From Gammaproteobacteria bacterium (GTDB lineage: Bacteria > Pseudomonadota > Gammaproteobacteria > UBA6429 > Thiohalophilaceae), in assembly GCA_029880425.1 (NCBI GenBank), contig JAOUOK010000003.1:1-16770 (forward strand): a DNA stretch of 16,770 nt, read 5' to 3'. Of this stretch, positions 7,549-14,912 are shown piece by piece. The stretch's first letter is position 1; each line of letters begins with the position of its first letter. A model generated the notes under the pieces. That model ran no database searches. It worked only from the letters and a program-made list of their open reading frames with translations, and was not told where the DNA came from. The position numbers were made by a program, and so were the translations under genes.

Positions 7549-7571
7549 TAATGATAATGATTCTCATTACG
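7549..7571. promoter_or_regulatory. Fur-box-like operator upstream of fbpA
   Basis: The plus-strand sequence GATAATGATTCTCATTACG at 7553-7571 matches the 19-base Fur consensus GATAATGATAATCATTATC at 15 positions. The outer arms TAATGA (7549-7554) and TCATTA (7564-7569) are exact complements. It lies 64-86 bases before the fbpA start codon, downstream of a TATAAT on the minus strand. Fur with iron would be expected to repress fbpA-fbpB here. Confidence 0.82.
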
Positions 7572-7591
7572 TAACACAAGCAAAATTTTAA

Positions 7592-7597
7592 ATTATA
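7592..7597 (-). promoter_or_regulatory. Possible -10 element of an fbpA promoter
   Basis: A perfect TATAAT is present on the minus strand. The hexamers 16-18 bases upstream (GAATTG, TGAATT, GTGAAT) are poor -35 matches. If used, transcription would start near 7585 and the Fur box would lie just downstream of it, where bound Fur could block RNA polymerase. The region is AT-rich, so a chance match is possible. Confidence 0.4.
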
Positions 7598-7668
7598 AAT
7601 CACTGCTACACAACAATTCACAGGAAATGCAATATCTTCAATTTGGGACGCAATAGGGAATATATAAC

Positions 7669-7709
7669 TCTATACTGGCTCAGAGCAAAATGGCGTTGAC
7701 TTAAGTCAA
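7669..7709 (-). promoter_or_regulatory. CRP/FNR-family-like site with a correctly spaced -10
   Basis: TTGACTTAAGTCAA at 7696-7709 is a perfect 14-base palindrome that resembles the FNR consensus TTGAT-4-ATCAA, differing at one position per half-site. On the minus strand a TATAGA hexamer lies at 7674-7669. Its centre is 31 bases from the palindrome centre, as in class II promoters where the activator sits at about -41.5. Transcription would begin near 7661-7662 and run into fbpA. The regulator could be FNR, DNR/NnrR-like or another family member; this is inference from sequence only. Confidence 0.5.
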
Positions 7710-7768
7710 TAATTTAATAACTCTTTGGAATCCAGTATAGCAGCTAACTTTTACTGGCTCCGGCCAGT
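7670..7768. repeat. Cluster of ACTGG/CCAGT palindromic units
   Basis: CTATACTGG (7670-7678) is exactly complementary to CCAGTATAG (7732-7740). TACTGGCTC occurs twice in direct orientation (7673-7681 and 7752-7760), and the second copy forms a hairpin, ACTGGC-TCCG-GCCAGT, at 7753-7768. The last hairpin lies directly after the methyltransferase stop codon but lacks a U-tract on that strand. The cluster surrounds the CRP/FNR-like palindrome almost concentrically. It may be a palindromic repeat element or a set of operator half-sites. Confidence 0.45.
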
Positions 7769-7776
7769 CATGAGAT

Positions 7777-8376
7777 TTATTTTTTTGCCACTAACCTGAC
7801 CACCGCACCTTCGCCACAATGATACTTGCCTTCATTGAGTTCAGTGACGCACTCGTCGATTTGCTGGATTTCAAGCAGTTTAAAATCTGACTTTATCATT
7901 TCCACGGTATAGAGCATTTCAACAACCGGTGGACCACCCGAGTCATAATTAAGCTGATCCGGGGTAAAACTTTCCATAATTAACTGTCCACCCGGCTTAA
8001 GTGCTGCAATCACTCTCTGGTGTAACAGCTCTCGTACAGAGGGAGGAAAATGCACGTAAATAATCACCACAAAATCAAATTCAGATTGTGGCCAATCCCA
8101 TTCGTTAAGATCAGCACAAACAGCTTCAATTTCAACACCTTTACCTATTGCCAGTTTTTTTGCTTTTTCCACGCCAACAAGCGATGAATCAACACTGGTA
8201 ACCGCGCAACCCTGTTCCGCTAACCATACCCCGTTGCGTCCCTCACCATCACCGATAACCAGCACCTTATTACCCGGCTTAAAATTATCTATAAACGACG
8301 CCAGGAAAACATTTGGACTTATACCGTAGGCAAAACCTTCTTCAGCGTAACGTGAATCCCAGAAAGACTTATCCAT
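7777..8376 (-). CDS. Class I SAM-dependent methyltransferase, TehB-like
   Basis: The 199-residue cytoplasmic protein has the Rossmann-type methyltransferase fold: motif I VLVIGDGEGRNGVWLA near 38-53, the acidic residue ending strand 2 in VTSVD (Asp63), CADL near 87-90, and ALKPGGQLIMESF near 125-137. The N-terminus (FWDSRYAEEGFAYGISPN) is of the kind seen in small TehB/thiopurine-like methyltransferases. The substrate is unknown. Motif I reads GDGEG rather than the common GCGxG. It starts 32 bases after the antiporter stop on the same strand, with GAGAGAG as ribosome binding site, so the two are probably cotranscribed. Confidence 0.85.
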   Translation of the reverse strand: MDKSFWDSRYAEEGFAYGISPNVFLASFIDNFKPGNKVLVIGDGEGRNGVWLAEQGCAVTSVDSSLVGVEKAKKLAIGKGVEIEAVCADLNEWDWPQSEFDFVVIIYVHFPPSVRELLHQRVIAALKPGGQLIMESFTPDQLNYDSGGPPVVEMLYTVEMIKSDFKLLEIQQIDECVTELNEGKYHCGEGAVVRLVAKK

Positions 8377-8408
8377 GAATCAACTCTCTCTTTAAATAAA
8401 ATGATACT

Positions 8409-9680
8409 TTAATCGACGTGTTTTTTTACCAGTGCACTCATTGCCTCGATCTGGACTTGCTTGACCAGGGAGCCTAATGTCAGCCCTTGCACAAGAATAG
8501 AAAAAATCACCACCGCATAAGTCACCGCGAGGATCACTTCCCTTTCAGTCCCTTGCGGTAAAGACAGGGCAAGTGCAACAGAAATTCCTCCACGTAATCC
8601 GCCCCATGTCATTAACCGTGTTACCCCGGGACTAAAGTCCCGCACCTTTTTCAGAAAATGAATGGGTGCTCCGACAGAGATTAAACGTGAGAATAAAACA
8701 ACCGGGATGATCGCCAGGGCCGCCAACAAGTATTCAGTGTGATAAACCAGGATTAATACTTCTAAACCAATTAACAGGAACAAAACAGCATTAAGAATTT
8801 CATCAAGCAAGGCCCAGAACGTATCCAGGTGTTCCCGGGTACTGGCAGACATCGCCAGCACCCGGCCATGATTACCGATCAGTAAGCCAGCAACAACCAT
8901 GGCGATTGGTCCCGAAACATGGATGGCAGAAGCTAATGCGTACCCCCCCATGACCAGCGCAAGGGTTAACAATATTTCAACCTGGTAATTATTCACAGTG
9001 CGTAACATATAAAAACACAAGCCACCAATCATTAATCCATACACGGCACCACCGATGGCTTCCTGGATAAAGAGCATAGAAATTGAAGAAACCGTCGCTT
9101 CATTCTGACCCGTTGCCAGTCCAAGCAAGACCAGGAAAACAACTACCGCCACTCCATCATTAAACAGCGACTCCCCGGAAATTTTAATTTCCAGGCTTTT
9201 AGGAACCCCGACTGTTTTTAATATGCCGAGCACAGCAATCGGATCTGTCGGTGAGATCAATGCACCAAAAAGCAGGCAATAGATAAAACTGATTTGAAGT
9301 TCAAGTGCATTAAGTATGAGCCAGCTCATACCCCCTATAATAAAAGTTGAAGTTACTACACCAAATGTAGCGAGTACCAGGATCACCCATTTTTGTTTAC
9401 TGAGATCATTAAGATCGATATGTAAAGCACCGGCAAATAATAAAAAGCTCAACATGCCATTAATAAGCGCGGTATGAAAATCAATACTTTTAATTAATAT
9501 GCTGACATCCTGAAAGACATCAAATAATCCAAACTCTCCACTGACTATTAATAATAAAGACAGTACCAATGAAATCAGCATGATGCCTATCGTGGTAGGA
9601 AGCTTGATAAAACGATAATTCAGGTAACTGAATATTGCCGATAACGTTAGCAGGATAGCGATTGTATTTAATATTTCCAT
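8409..9680 (-). CDS. Na+(K+)/H+ antiporter, CPA1/NhaP type
   Basis: The 423-residue integral membrane protein has about 12 hydrophobic segments. Family landmarks are LLFGALISPTDPIAVLGIL (about 136-154), the FNDG ion-binding motif (173-176) and TWGGLRGGISVALALSLP (358-375). It would exchange cytoplasmic Na+ or K+ for protons to control pH and salt; which cation cannot be told. The C-terminal cytoplasmic tail is short, with no TrkA-C or nucleotide-binding domain. No strong ribosome binding site precedes the ATG, and I see only weak promoter-like hexamers upstream. It is followed closely by the methyltransferase gene. Confidence 0.9.
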   Translation of the reverse strand: MEILNTIAILLTLSAIFSYLNYRFIKLPTTIGIMLISLVLSLLLIVSGEFGLFDVFQDVSILIKSIDFHTALINGMLSFLLFAGALHIDLNDLSKQKWVILVLATFGVVTSTFIIGGMSWLILNALELQISFIYCLLFGALISPTDPIAVLGILKTVGVPKSLEIKISGESLFNDGVAVVVFLVLLGLATGQNEATVSSISMLFIQEAIGGAVYGLMIGGLCFYMLRTVNNYQVEILLTLALVMGGYALASAIHVSGPIAMVVAGLLIGNHGRVLAMSASTREHLDTFWALLDEILNAVLFLLIGLEVLILVYHTEYLLAALAIIPVVLFSRLISVGAPIHFLKKVRDFSPGVTRLMTWGGLRGGISVALALSLPQGTEREVILAVTYAVVIFSILVQGLTLGSLVKQVQIEAMSALVKKHVD

Positions 9681-9760
9681 CGTTTAAAGATACCCTAAAA
9701 CACTAGCTTAAAACCAGTAAAAGAAACTTTCTCTTAATTAAAACAATTAAATTTAATCAC

Positions 9761-9789
9761 AAATAAAACAGGCCGCGTATAGCGGCCTG
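9761..9789 (-). terminator. Intrinsic terminator after the lipoprotein gene
   Basis: On the minus strand, CAGGCCGC (9789-9782) pairs perfectly with GCGGCCTG (9776-9769) around a 5-base loop and is followed by UUUUAUUU (9768-9761). It begins 26 bases after the lipoprotein stop codon at 9816, ends that transcript and isolates it from the antiporter gene. Confidence 0.85.
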
Positions 9790-9815
9790 GATTAACTATC
9801 ACATGTGGTTTTAAC

Positions 9816-10427
9816 TTACATACCATCGCGTGGCGTTAATGTTCGTTCCGCTTTTTCGTTAGGGTTTTTAGTGTTAAACCTTCTCCAATACTCTTTATAT
9901 GTCGCCATGATATTGTTTTTTTCCTTAGCAAACCATTTCTTTGCATCTTCCGGAATGGGCTCAATCAACTCTGTACCTGAAACCCATTCTTTAAAGTCAG
10001 GGATACTGGTGTTGTAATCAGATGTGCCATCAGTACGAACCGGTGTAGGCGCAAAACCACCGGTACCCCAGTTAGGACGAACGATAGAGTAGTAGGTTTT
10101 TCCCGCCCTGACATCAGCAATCATAAAGTCAGCTGCCATGCCATATGCCATGTACACTTTTTTACCTGGTGTAGTTTTATGAACAATTTTACTGCCCATA
10201 GGAATTGAACCAATGAACTTTACTTTTCCGTTCGCAATTTCAAATAACTCTGCATTAATAGCGCCGGCAACAAACGAAGTACGCATAAATACAATTTGAG
10301 CCGTCTTTTTATTAGCAGGCTTAATACTTTGATCCTGGCTGGGCTTCATTAAAGCTGAACTGCCACCGCAACCAGCTAAAAATAAAAGTACAAATAAAAC
10401 TGAAAACTTTTTAATGATGTTACTCAT
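9816..10427 (-). CDS. Predicted lipoprotein, DUF2846-like
   Basis: The 203-residue protein has a lipoprotein signal: a lysine-containing start, a hydrophobic stretch (VLFVLLFLAG) and the lipobox LAGC with Cys20 as the lipidated residue. The next residues are GGSSA, with no aspartate at +2, so outer-membrane sorting is expected. The central part (AQIVFMRTSFVAGAI near 43-57, KFIGSIPMGSKIVHKTTPGKK near 70-90, ADVRAGKTYY near 104-113) resembles, from memory, DUF2846-type lipoproteins of unknown function. The charged C-terminus (about 140-203) looks family-specific. A good AAGGAG ribosome binding site, its own promoter and its own terminator mark it as a single-gene unit. No function is proposed. 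Confidence 0.85.
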   Translation of the reverse strand: MSNIIKKFSVLFVLLFLAGCGGSSALMKPSQDQSIKPANKKTAQIVFMRTSFVAGAINAELFEIANGKVKFIGSIPMGSKIVHKTTPGKKVYMAYGMAADFMIADVRAGKTYYSIVRPNWGTGGFAPTPVRTDGTSDYNTSIPDFKEWVSGTELIEPIPEDAKKWFAKEKNNIMATYKEYWRRFNTKNPNEKAERTLTPRDGM

Positions 10428-10463
10428 TCACAACTCTCCTTCTTTATTATTATTCCAAACATC

Positions 10464-10492
10464 ATAATACACATGGTATAAATATAGTTGAA
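10464..10492 (-). promoter_or_regulatory. Probable promoter of the lipoprotein gene
   Basis: On the minus strand, TTCAAC (10492-10487) and TATTAT (10469-10464) are spaced by 17 bases, giving a start near 10457 and a leader of about 30 bases to the ATG at 10427. The -10 is good (5 of 6), the -35 weak. It falls in a 233-base gene-free gap (10428-10660). Confidence 0.45.
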
Positions 10493-10579
10493 GTTGCATG
10501 CCGTAAAGTAATTTAAGATAAAAACAAATTTGTAAGATTTTACTTACTTAATACCTGTTAATGATGTGCTTGGTAAGCC

Positions 10580-10617
10580 CAGCTTAAAACATTCTCCGTT
10601 AATAAAAATTTAAGCTG
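10580..10617. repeat. Inverted repeat downstream of the ubi operon
   Basis: CAGCTTAAA (10580-10588) and TTTAAGCTG (10609-10617) are exact complements separated by 20 bases. It lies 44 bases beyond the stop of the last gene of the pepP-ubi operon and could fold at the 3' end of that transcript, although no U-tract follows the stem on the minus strand. The rest of the gap 10428-10660 shows only the lipoprotein promoter. Confidence 0.35.
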
Positions 10618-10660
10618 TATGACACCATAAGGAATTAACTTGTTTGTATCTTTATTTAGG

Positions 10661-10921
10661 TTAATTTTTTAGCGGATGGTCGGTGGGTAACTGTTTTTGA
10701 ATCCAGCAGGCCAACTTGTGTTTTATATTCGGCTGGTTTTCCTGGTCTTTGGCGAGTGGTTGTAAAAGCTTATCATGCACTAACAGGCGATAGACATACT
10801 CTATTTTTTCTTTTGAGGAATCGGTAGCTTCAAACTTCACTACACCTCTTTTCTCGGCAATAGCCATTACCGTATCAAGGGCAAGCTTAACTAATTCCTT
10901 CTCATGCTTAAGTTTTTTCAT
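10661..10921 (-). CDS. Small conserved-looking protein coupled to ubiI, function unknown
   Basis: This 86-residue, soluble, lysine-rich protein begins MKKLKHEKELVKLALD and contains EKRGVVKFEATDSSKEKIE and YRLLVHDKLLQPLAKD, ending in KQLPTDHPLKN. It has no signal peptide or membrane segment and is probably mostly helical. From memory it resembles DUF5062 proteins of marine gammaproteobacteria; I cannot confirm this. Its ATG overlaps the ubiI stop as ATGA (10918-10921), so it is probably translated by coupling and belongs to the ygfB/pepP-ubiH-ubiI operon. Any role in quinone metabolism is only suggested by position. Confidence 0.8.
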   Translation of the reverse strand: MKKLKHEKELVKLALDTVMAIAEKRGVVKFEATDSSKEKIEYVYRLLVHDKLLQPLAKDQENQPNIKHKLACWIQKQLPTDHPLKN

Positions 10922-12132
10922 TTTAACTTTGAGTCAGCGCCAATACCCATGGCTTGCTGCATAATCAGGTTTTTTAAAGGCGTGAGTTTATTTGTCAGGT
11001 TTAAACCCAGGTTGCGTAAATCTTTAACCAGTGATACCTCGCTACCAAATAAACGTTTTAATCCATCCATGGCGACTAACATAGAACGGTTATCTGCCCT
11101 GCGCCAGCGTTCATAGCGACGTAAAACTTTTAACTCACCGATATCCTTCTTGTCATTTAATGCATCAACCACCACGCTGATTAAGCTTGCAACATCAGAC
11201 AGTCCCAGGTTAACGCCCTGCCCCGCCAGGGGGTGGATGGTATGCGCAGCATCCCCCACCAGGGCTAAACGGGGTTTAACATAGTGCATGGTTTCAAATA
11301 GTCGTAATGGAAATACCGCGCGACCCGCTACCGATTCAATTTTGCCTAATTTACTTTCAAACGCTTGTTCAAGTTCTGTTGCAAAATCGGCTTCAGGGAT
11401 TTGTGTTAAGCGTTGCGCTTCTTCGGGTAAAGTTGACCAGACAATAGAACTGTAACCTTCGGTTAAAGGTAAAAAAGCCAGTGGACCGGTCGGGAGAAAA
11501 CGTTGCCATGCTGTATCCTGGTGGTACTTTTCTGTTTTCACCGTTGTCACTAATGCGGCCTGGTCAAAATCCCAGCCCTTGACCGCGATATCAGCCTGCT
11601 GCCTGATCCAGGAACGCGTACCATCTGCACCCACCACCAGGTTTGCGGTGAGTTCTGTTTTATCTTCCATGCATAAATGCACGTTGTCCTGGGTAAATTC
11701 AATCGATTGCAATTTTGCCGGGCAATACAAGCCGATCTGCGGGAGTTCCTGCATACGTTGGTGCAGGCTCTTAACAATAATTCGATTCTCTATAATGTGG
11801 CCCAGATCGGTTTCACCCATATCTGCACTATCAAAATGGAGCTCACCGGAACCGGCAGGACTTGCCGCATCCCAGACAAACATTTCATAGTAAGGACTAA
11901 CACGCTGCGCAACAATTTTTTCCCATGCACCGATTCTTTTAAAAAGTTTTTGTGATGCACGGGTGATCGCGCTTACACGCATATCGTAACTGTCTTTGTC
12001 CCATTCTAGCCTTGGCTCAAAAGCATCAATAACAGCAATCTTTAGCTGCTCAGCTTCTTCTGCAAGTCCACAGGCGAGAGTGGCACCGACCATGCCACCA
12101 CCTACAATAATAATGTCGTAATGTTGGCTCAT
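10918..12132 (-). CDS. ubiI: FAD-dependent ubiquinone-pathway hydroxylase (UbiI/VisC type)
   Basis: The 404-residue flavoprotein has the dinucleotide motif VGGGMVGATLA at 10-20, the mid-protein VGADGTRS motif near 167-174, and GDAAHTIHPLAGQGVNLGL near 293-311. The YERWRRADN segment that follows is typical of the UbiH/UbiI/UbiF family. It hydroxylates the ring of prenylated ubiquinone precursors using O2. Its place directly after ubiH matches E. coli visC (ubiI, C5 hydroxylation), but UbiF-like or broader ring specificity cannot be excluded. It starts one base after the ubiH stop and ends overlapping the small unknown gene. The C-terminus (QQAMGIGADSKLK) is ordinary. Confidence 0.92.
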   Translation of the reverse strand: MSQHYDIIIVGGGMVGATLACGLAEEAEQLKIAVIDAFEPRLEWDKDSYDMRVSAITRASQKLFKRIGAWEKIVAQRVSPYYEMFVWDAASPAGSGELHFDSADMGETDLGHIIENRIIVKSLHQRMQELPQIGLYCPAKLQSIEFTQDNVHLCMEDKTELTANLVVGADGTRSWIRQQADIAVKGWDFDQAALVTTVKTEKYHQDTAWQRFLPTGPLAFLPLTEGYSSIVWSTLPEEAQRLTQIPEADFATELEQAFESKLGKIESVAGRAVFPLRLFETMHYVKPRLALVGDAAHTIHPLAGQGVNLGLSDVASLISVVVDALNDKKDIGELKVLRRYERWRRADNRSMLVAMDGLKRLFGSEVSLVKDLRNLGLNLTNKLTPLKNLIMQQAMGIGADSKLK

Positions 12133-12133
12133 A

Positions 12134-13399
12134 TTATAATTTTAAACCTCTGCCCAACCGTGGCATCTTGCCAACAAAACCCATGGCATGTCGTGCTAAT
12201 ACTCTTTTAAGAGGGGGAACCACATCAACAACAAATAGCCCCAGGTTACGCAACGCCGCCAGCGGTAAAAAATTATTTGAAAAAATTCTAACCAGGCTAT
12301 CTGTTGCCACTGTTGTCTGAATATGATCTCGGCGACGCCAGTCCGCATACGGTTCTAACACGCTTAAGCTGCCAATATCATGATTGCCATTCCGTACAGC
12401 ATCAATAATGACCTGGGATAAGGCCGCGACATCGCGCAAACCAAGATTAAATCCCTGGCCGGCTACAGGATGTACGGTATGCGCGGCATTTCCGATGATT
12501 GCAAGACGTTCACGGACATGCTCTTTAGCTCGCATTAAACTTAACGGGTAAACATGGCGCTTGCTAACATGAACAAACTCTCCTGCACGTCCACCAAATC
12601 GTTGCTTTAATTTTGTTAAGAACGTTTCATCATCCCAACTCATTATACTTTCAGTATCAGCACTGTTAATTGTCCATACCAGTGAAAAACGATGTGGCTC
12701 TTTTTCTGTAGCGGCCATCGGTAATAAAGCCAGGGGACCGCTGTCAGTAAAACGTTCAAAAGCCTGGTTATGATGCGGACGATCCGTGGCTACGTTGGCA
12801 ATGACCGCACTTTGTTCATAGTTACGCTGTTTAATCCTGACACCACTTAGTCGCCTGACGACCGAATCTCCCCCATCCGCAGCCACCAGTAGTTTTGTTG
12901 TCAGCGTTTTTACTTCTCCGTCCTGTTCCAGGATAGCGCTGGCCGAGTTGTCACCGACTTCGTAATTTTTCAGTCTTGCCGGGGCAATCAACTGAACATT
13001 TTCCTGTTTTTTCAATACTGAAAATAAAGCCTGGCCGATGACGCGGGTCTCGACCACGTATCCCAGCGCCTCGACATTTTCATCTTCTGCATTCAAACGC
13101 GTGACACCCGCATGACCTCGATCAGAGACATGAATTTTTTTAATTGCTGCGCTACCTAGCTGGTTTATAAAAGGCCAGATCCCCATCCCTTCAAAAATTT
13201 GTTTCGAGGTATAGGATAAGGCCACACTCCTGGCATCAAAAGCAGGTTGGTATACCGACTCATCTGTTTTAAAGGGAAAGGCTTCTACTATAGCAATTTG
13301 TAAGGAAGGCTCTGACCGGGATATTGCGCAGGCAAGACTTGCCCCGGCTAAACCGCCACCGATGATAATGAGATCAAAATCTGTATTTTCTTTTATCAT
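12134..13399 (-). CDS. ubiH: 2-octaprenyl-6-methoxyphenol hydroxylase, UbiH
   Basis: This FAD-dependent enzyme hydroxylates C1 of the ubiquinone ring. With the ATG at 13399 it has 421 residues and begins MIKENTDFDL. Motifs are IIIGGGLAGASLA at 11-23, FDARSVALS near 54-62, VAADGGDS near 172-179 and GNAAHTVHPVAGQGFNLGL near 303-321. The GNAA variant, instead of GDAA, is also seen in E. coli UbiH and separates it from the neighbouring UbiI. The frame stays open to an upstream GTG at 13423, adding MSSVVDKI, but no ribosome binding site precedes that codon; a GGTGG lies 11 bases before the ATG. It sits between pepP and ubiI in the conserved order. Confidence 0.93.
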   Translation of the reverse strand: MIKENTDFDLIIIGGGLAGASLACAISRSEPSLQIAIVEAFPFKTDESVYQPAFDARSVALSYTSKQIFEGMGIWPFINQLGSAAIKKIHVSDRGHAGVTRLNAEDENVEALGYVVETRVIGQALFSVLKKQENVQLIAPARLKNYEVGDNSASAILEQDGEVKTLTTKLLVAADGGDSVVRRLSGVRIKQRNYEQSAVIANVATDRPHHNQAFERFTDSGPLALLPMAATEKEPHRFSLVWTINSADTESIMSWDDETFLTKLKQRFGGRAGEFVHVSKRHVYPLSLMRAKEHVRERLAIIGNAAHTVHPVAGQGFNLGLRDVAALSQVIIDAVRNGNHDIGSLSVLEPYADWRRRDHIQTTVATDSLVRIFSNNFLPLAALRNLGLFVVDVVPPLKRVLARHAMGFVGKMPRLGRGLKL

Positions 13400-13450
13400 A
13401 ATTTTATCAACCACCGAGGACACTTAAGTTGTACCTGTGTGCCAGGCGGT

Positions 13451-14764
13451 TTAATTTTTTTTCGCCATTAGCGCTTCAATTTCATCCGGCTCTTTGGGGG
13501 CATCTTTACTTAACACCTCATAACCATCCCTGGTAACAAGCACATCATCTTCAATACGAATGCCAATGTTATGCCATTTCTTCGCAACTTTCTCATGCTC
13601 GGATGAAATATAAAGCCCGGGTTCAACCGTGATCACCATGCCCGGCTCAAGCACCCGCCATTCATCATCAACCTTGTAATCACCCACATCATGTACATCC
13701 ATCCCCAGCCAGTGCCCGGTACGGTGCATATAAAAATCTTTATAACGTTCTTTTTCAATCAGTGTCTCAAGTTTGCCTTTTAAGATCCCGGTATCAATCA
13801 ATCCCTGGGTAATCACCCTGATTGCCGCTTCATGCGGATCATTCCAGTGGTTACCGGGTTTTACTTCTTCTATCGCAGCATATTGCGCGGCTAACACGAT
13901 CTCGTAGAGGATACGTTGTTCTTTTGAATACTTACCGTTTACCGGGAAGGTACGTGAAATATCCGATGCATAACATTCAAGTTCTGCACCGGCATCAATC
14001 AGCACTAAATCACCATCTTTTAAAACATCGGCGTTATCGACGTAATGTAAAATACAGCCATTTTTTCCACCACCAACTATGGAAGAGTAAGCCGGAAAAC
14101 GTGCGCCCTGGTGCATAAAACTGTGTAACAACTCGGCTTCAAGCTGGTATTCATAAATACCCGGTTTACAAAACTGCATAGCACGAATGTGGGCTTGTGC
14201 TGAAATTTGCGCAGCTTTACGCATGACTTTAATTTCAGCTGCACTCTTATATAAACGCATATCATGTAGCTGGTGATCCAGGGAAACAAATTCACCCGGC
14301 GTATGCACGCCCATACGGGATTGTTCACGTAGACGGTTGACCCATTTGATGATGCGCTGATCAAAATCCGGGTGCACCCCCATGGTGTAATACACTTTCT
14401 CCTTATTCTCGAGTAACCCTGGCAAAATATCATCGATGTCATCTATCGGGAATGAATCATCAGCCGCATATTTTTCAATCGCCCCTTCCTGTCCTGCACG
14501 GGGACCATTCCATGTCTCCATGGTTTTATCATTTTCACGGCAGAATAAAATATATTCGCCGTGCTCACGTTCAGGTACTAACACAGCAACCGCCTCAGGC
14601 TCATCAAAGCCGGTAATATAGTGAAAATCACTGTCCTGGCGAAATTGAAATTCTGCATCGCGGTTTCGCATACGTACCAACGCCGCGGGTAAAATTGCGA
14701 CCGCGTCATTCCCCATGATCTGCATGAGATGTTTACGACGCCGTTTGTATTCCTGGTTATTCAT
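13451..14764 (-). CDS. pepP: Xaa-Pro aminopeptidase (aminopeptidase P II)
   Basis: The 437-residue cytoplasmic metallopeptidase removes N-terminal residues that precede proline. All five dinuclear manganese ligands are visible: Asp257 (LIDAGAE), Asp268 (YASDISRTF), His351 (TGHWLGMDVHD), Glu381 (ITVEPGLYI) and Glu405 (GIRIEDDV). His240 (CILHY) is the likely substrate-stabilising histidine. The N-terminal creatinase-like domain has the FQFRQDSDFHYITGF block near 39-53. Length and motifs match E. coli PepP closely. It lies between ygfB and ubiH on the same strand, as in E. coli, but is separated from ygfB by a 148-base gap that holds a degraded repeat. Confidence 0.96.
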   Translation of the reverse strand: MNNQEYKRRRKHLMQIMGNDAVAILPAALVRMRNRDAEFQFRQDSDFHYITGFDEPEAVAVLVPEREHGEYILFCRENDKTMETWNGPRAGQEGAIEKYAADDSFPIDDIDDILPGLLENKEKVYYTMGVHPDFDQRIIKWVNRLREQSRMGVHTPGEFVSLDHQLHDMRLYKSAAEIKVMRKAAQISAQAHIRAMQFCKPGIYEYQLEAELLHSFMHQGARFPAYSSIVGGGKNGCILHYVDNADVLKDGDLVLIDAGAELECYASDISRTFPVNGKYSKEQRILYEIVLAAQYAAIEEVKPGNHWNDPHEAAIRVITQGLIDTGILKGKLETLIEKERYKDFYMHRTGHWLGMDVHDVGDYKVDDEWRVLEPGMVITVEPGLYISSEHEKVAKKWHNIGIRIEDDVLVTRDGYEVLSKDAPKEPDEIEALMAKKN

Positions 14765-14790
14765 ATATTTCCGTTATTACAAAATAAACC

Positions 14791-14907
14791 TGTCATTGCG
14801 AGATGATTTTAAAAACGATAGTTTTTCAACGCAACGCTGCAATCTCTGAAAAAATGTGGTTCATCATGATGATTGCCACAGTCACTACCGTTCCTTCGCA
14901 AGAACAA
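14791..14907. repeat. Degraded dispersed repeat between ygfB and pepP
   Basis: The left end reads TGTCATTGCGAG (14791-14802) and the right end TTCGCAAGAACA (14896-14907), matching the inverted left end at 9 of 12 positions. GCAATCTCT near 14839-14847 and GATTGCCAC near 14871-14879 are the inner blocks expected for the widespread GTCATTGCGAG...GCAATCTC type of palindromic repeat known from many proteobacterial genomes. The middle has decayed and has no coding content. It interrupts the ygfB-pepP gap. Confidence 0.55.
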
Positions 14908-14912
14908 ATTAA

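Noticed and set aside
7753..7768. Intrinsic terminator of the methyltransferase gene
   Set aside because: The hairpin is well placed, but the strand that would carry the transcript reads AAAAG after the stem rather than a U-tract.
11579..11890. 103-codon open frame on the plus strand
   Set aside because: It is antisense to ubiI, cysteine- and serine-rich as shadow frames tend to be, with no ribosome binding site or family match.
14077..14442. 121-codon open frame on the minus strand in another frame of pepP
   Set aside because: It overlaps the metal-binding enzyme pepP completely; composition is unlike the neighbouring genes.
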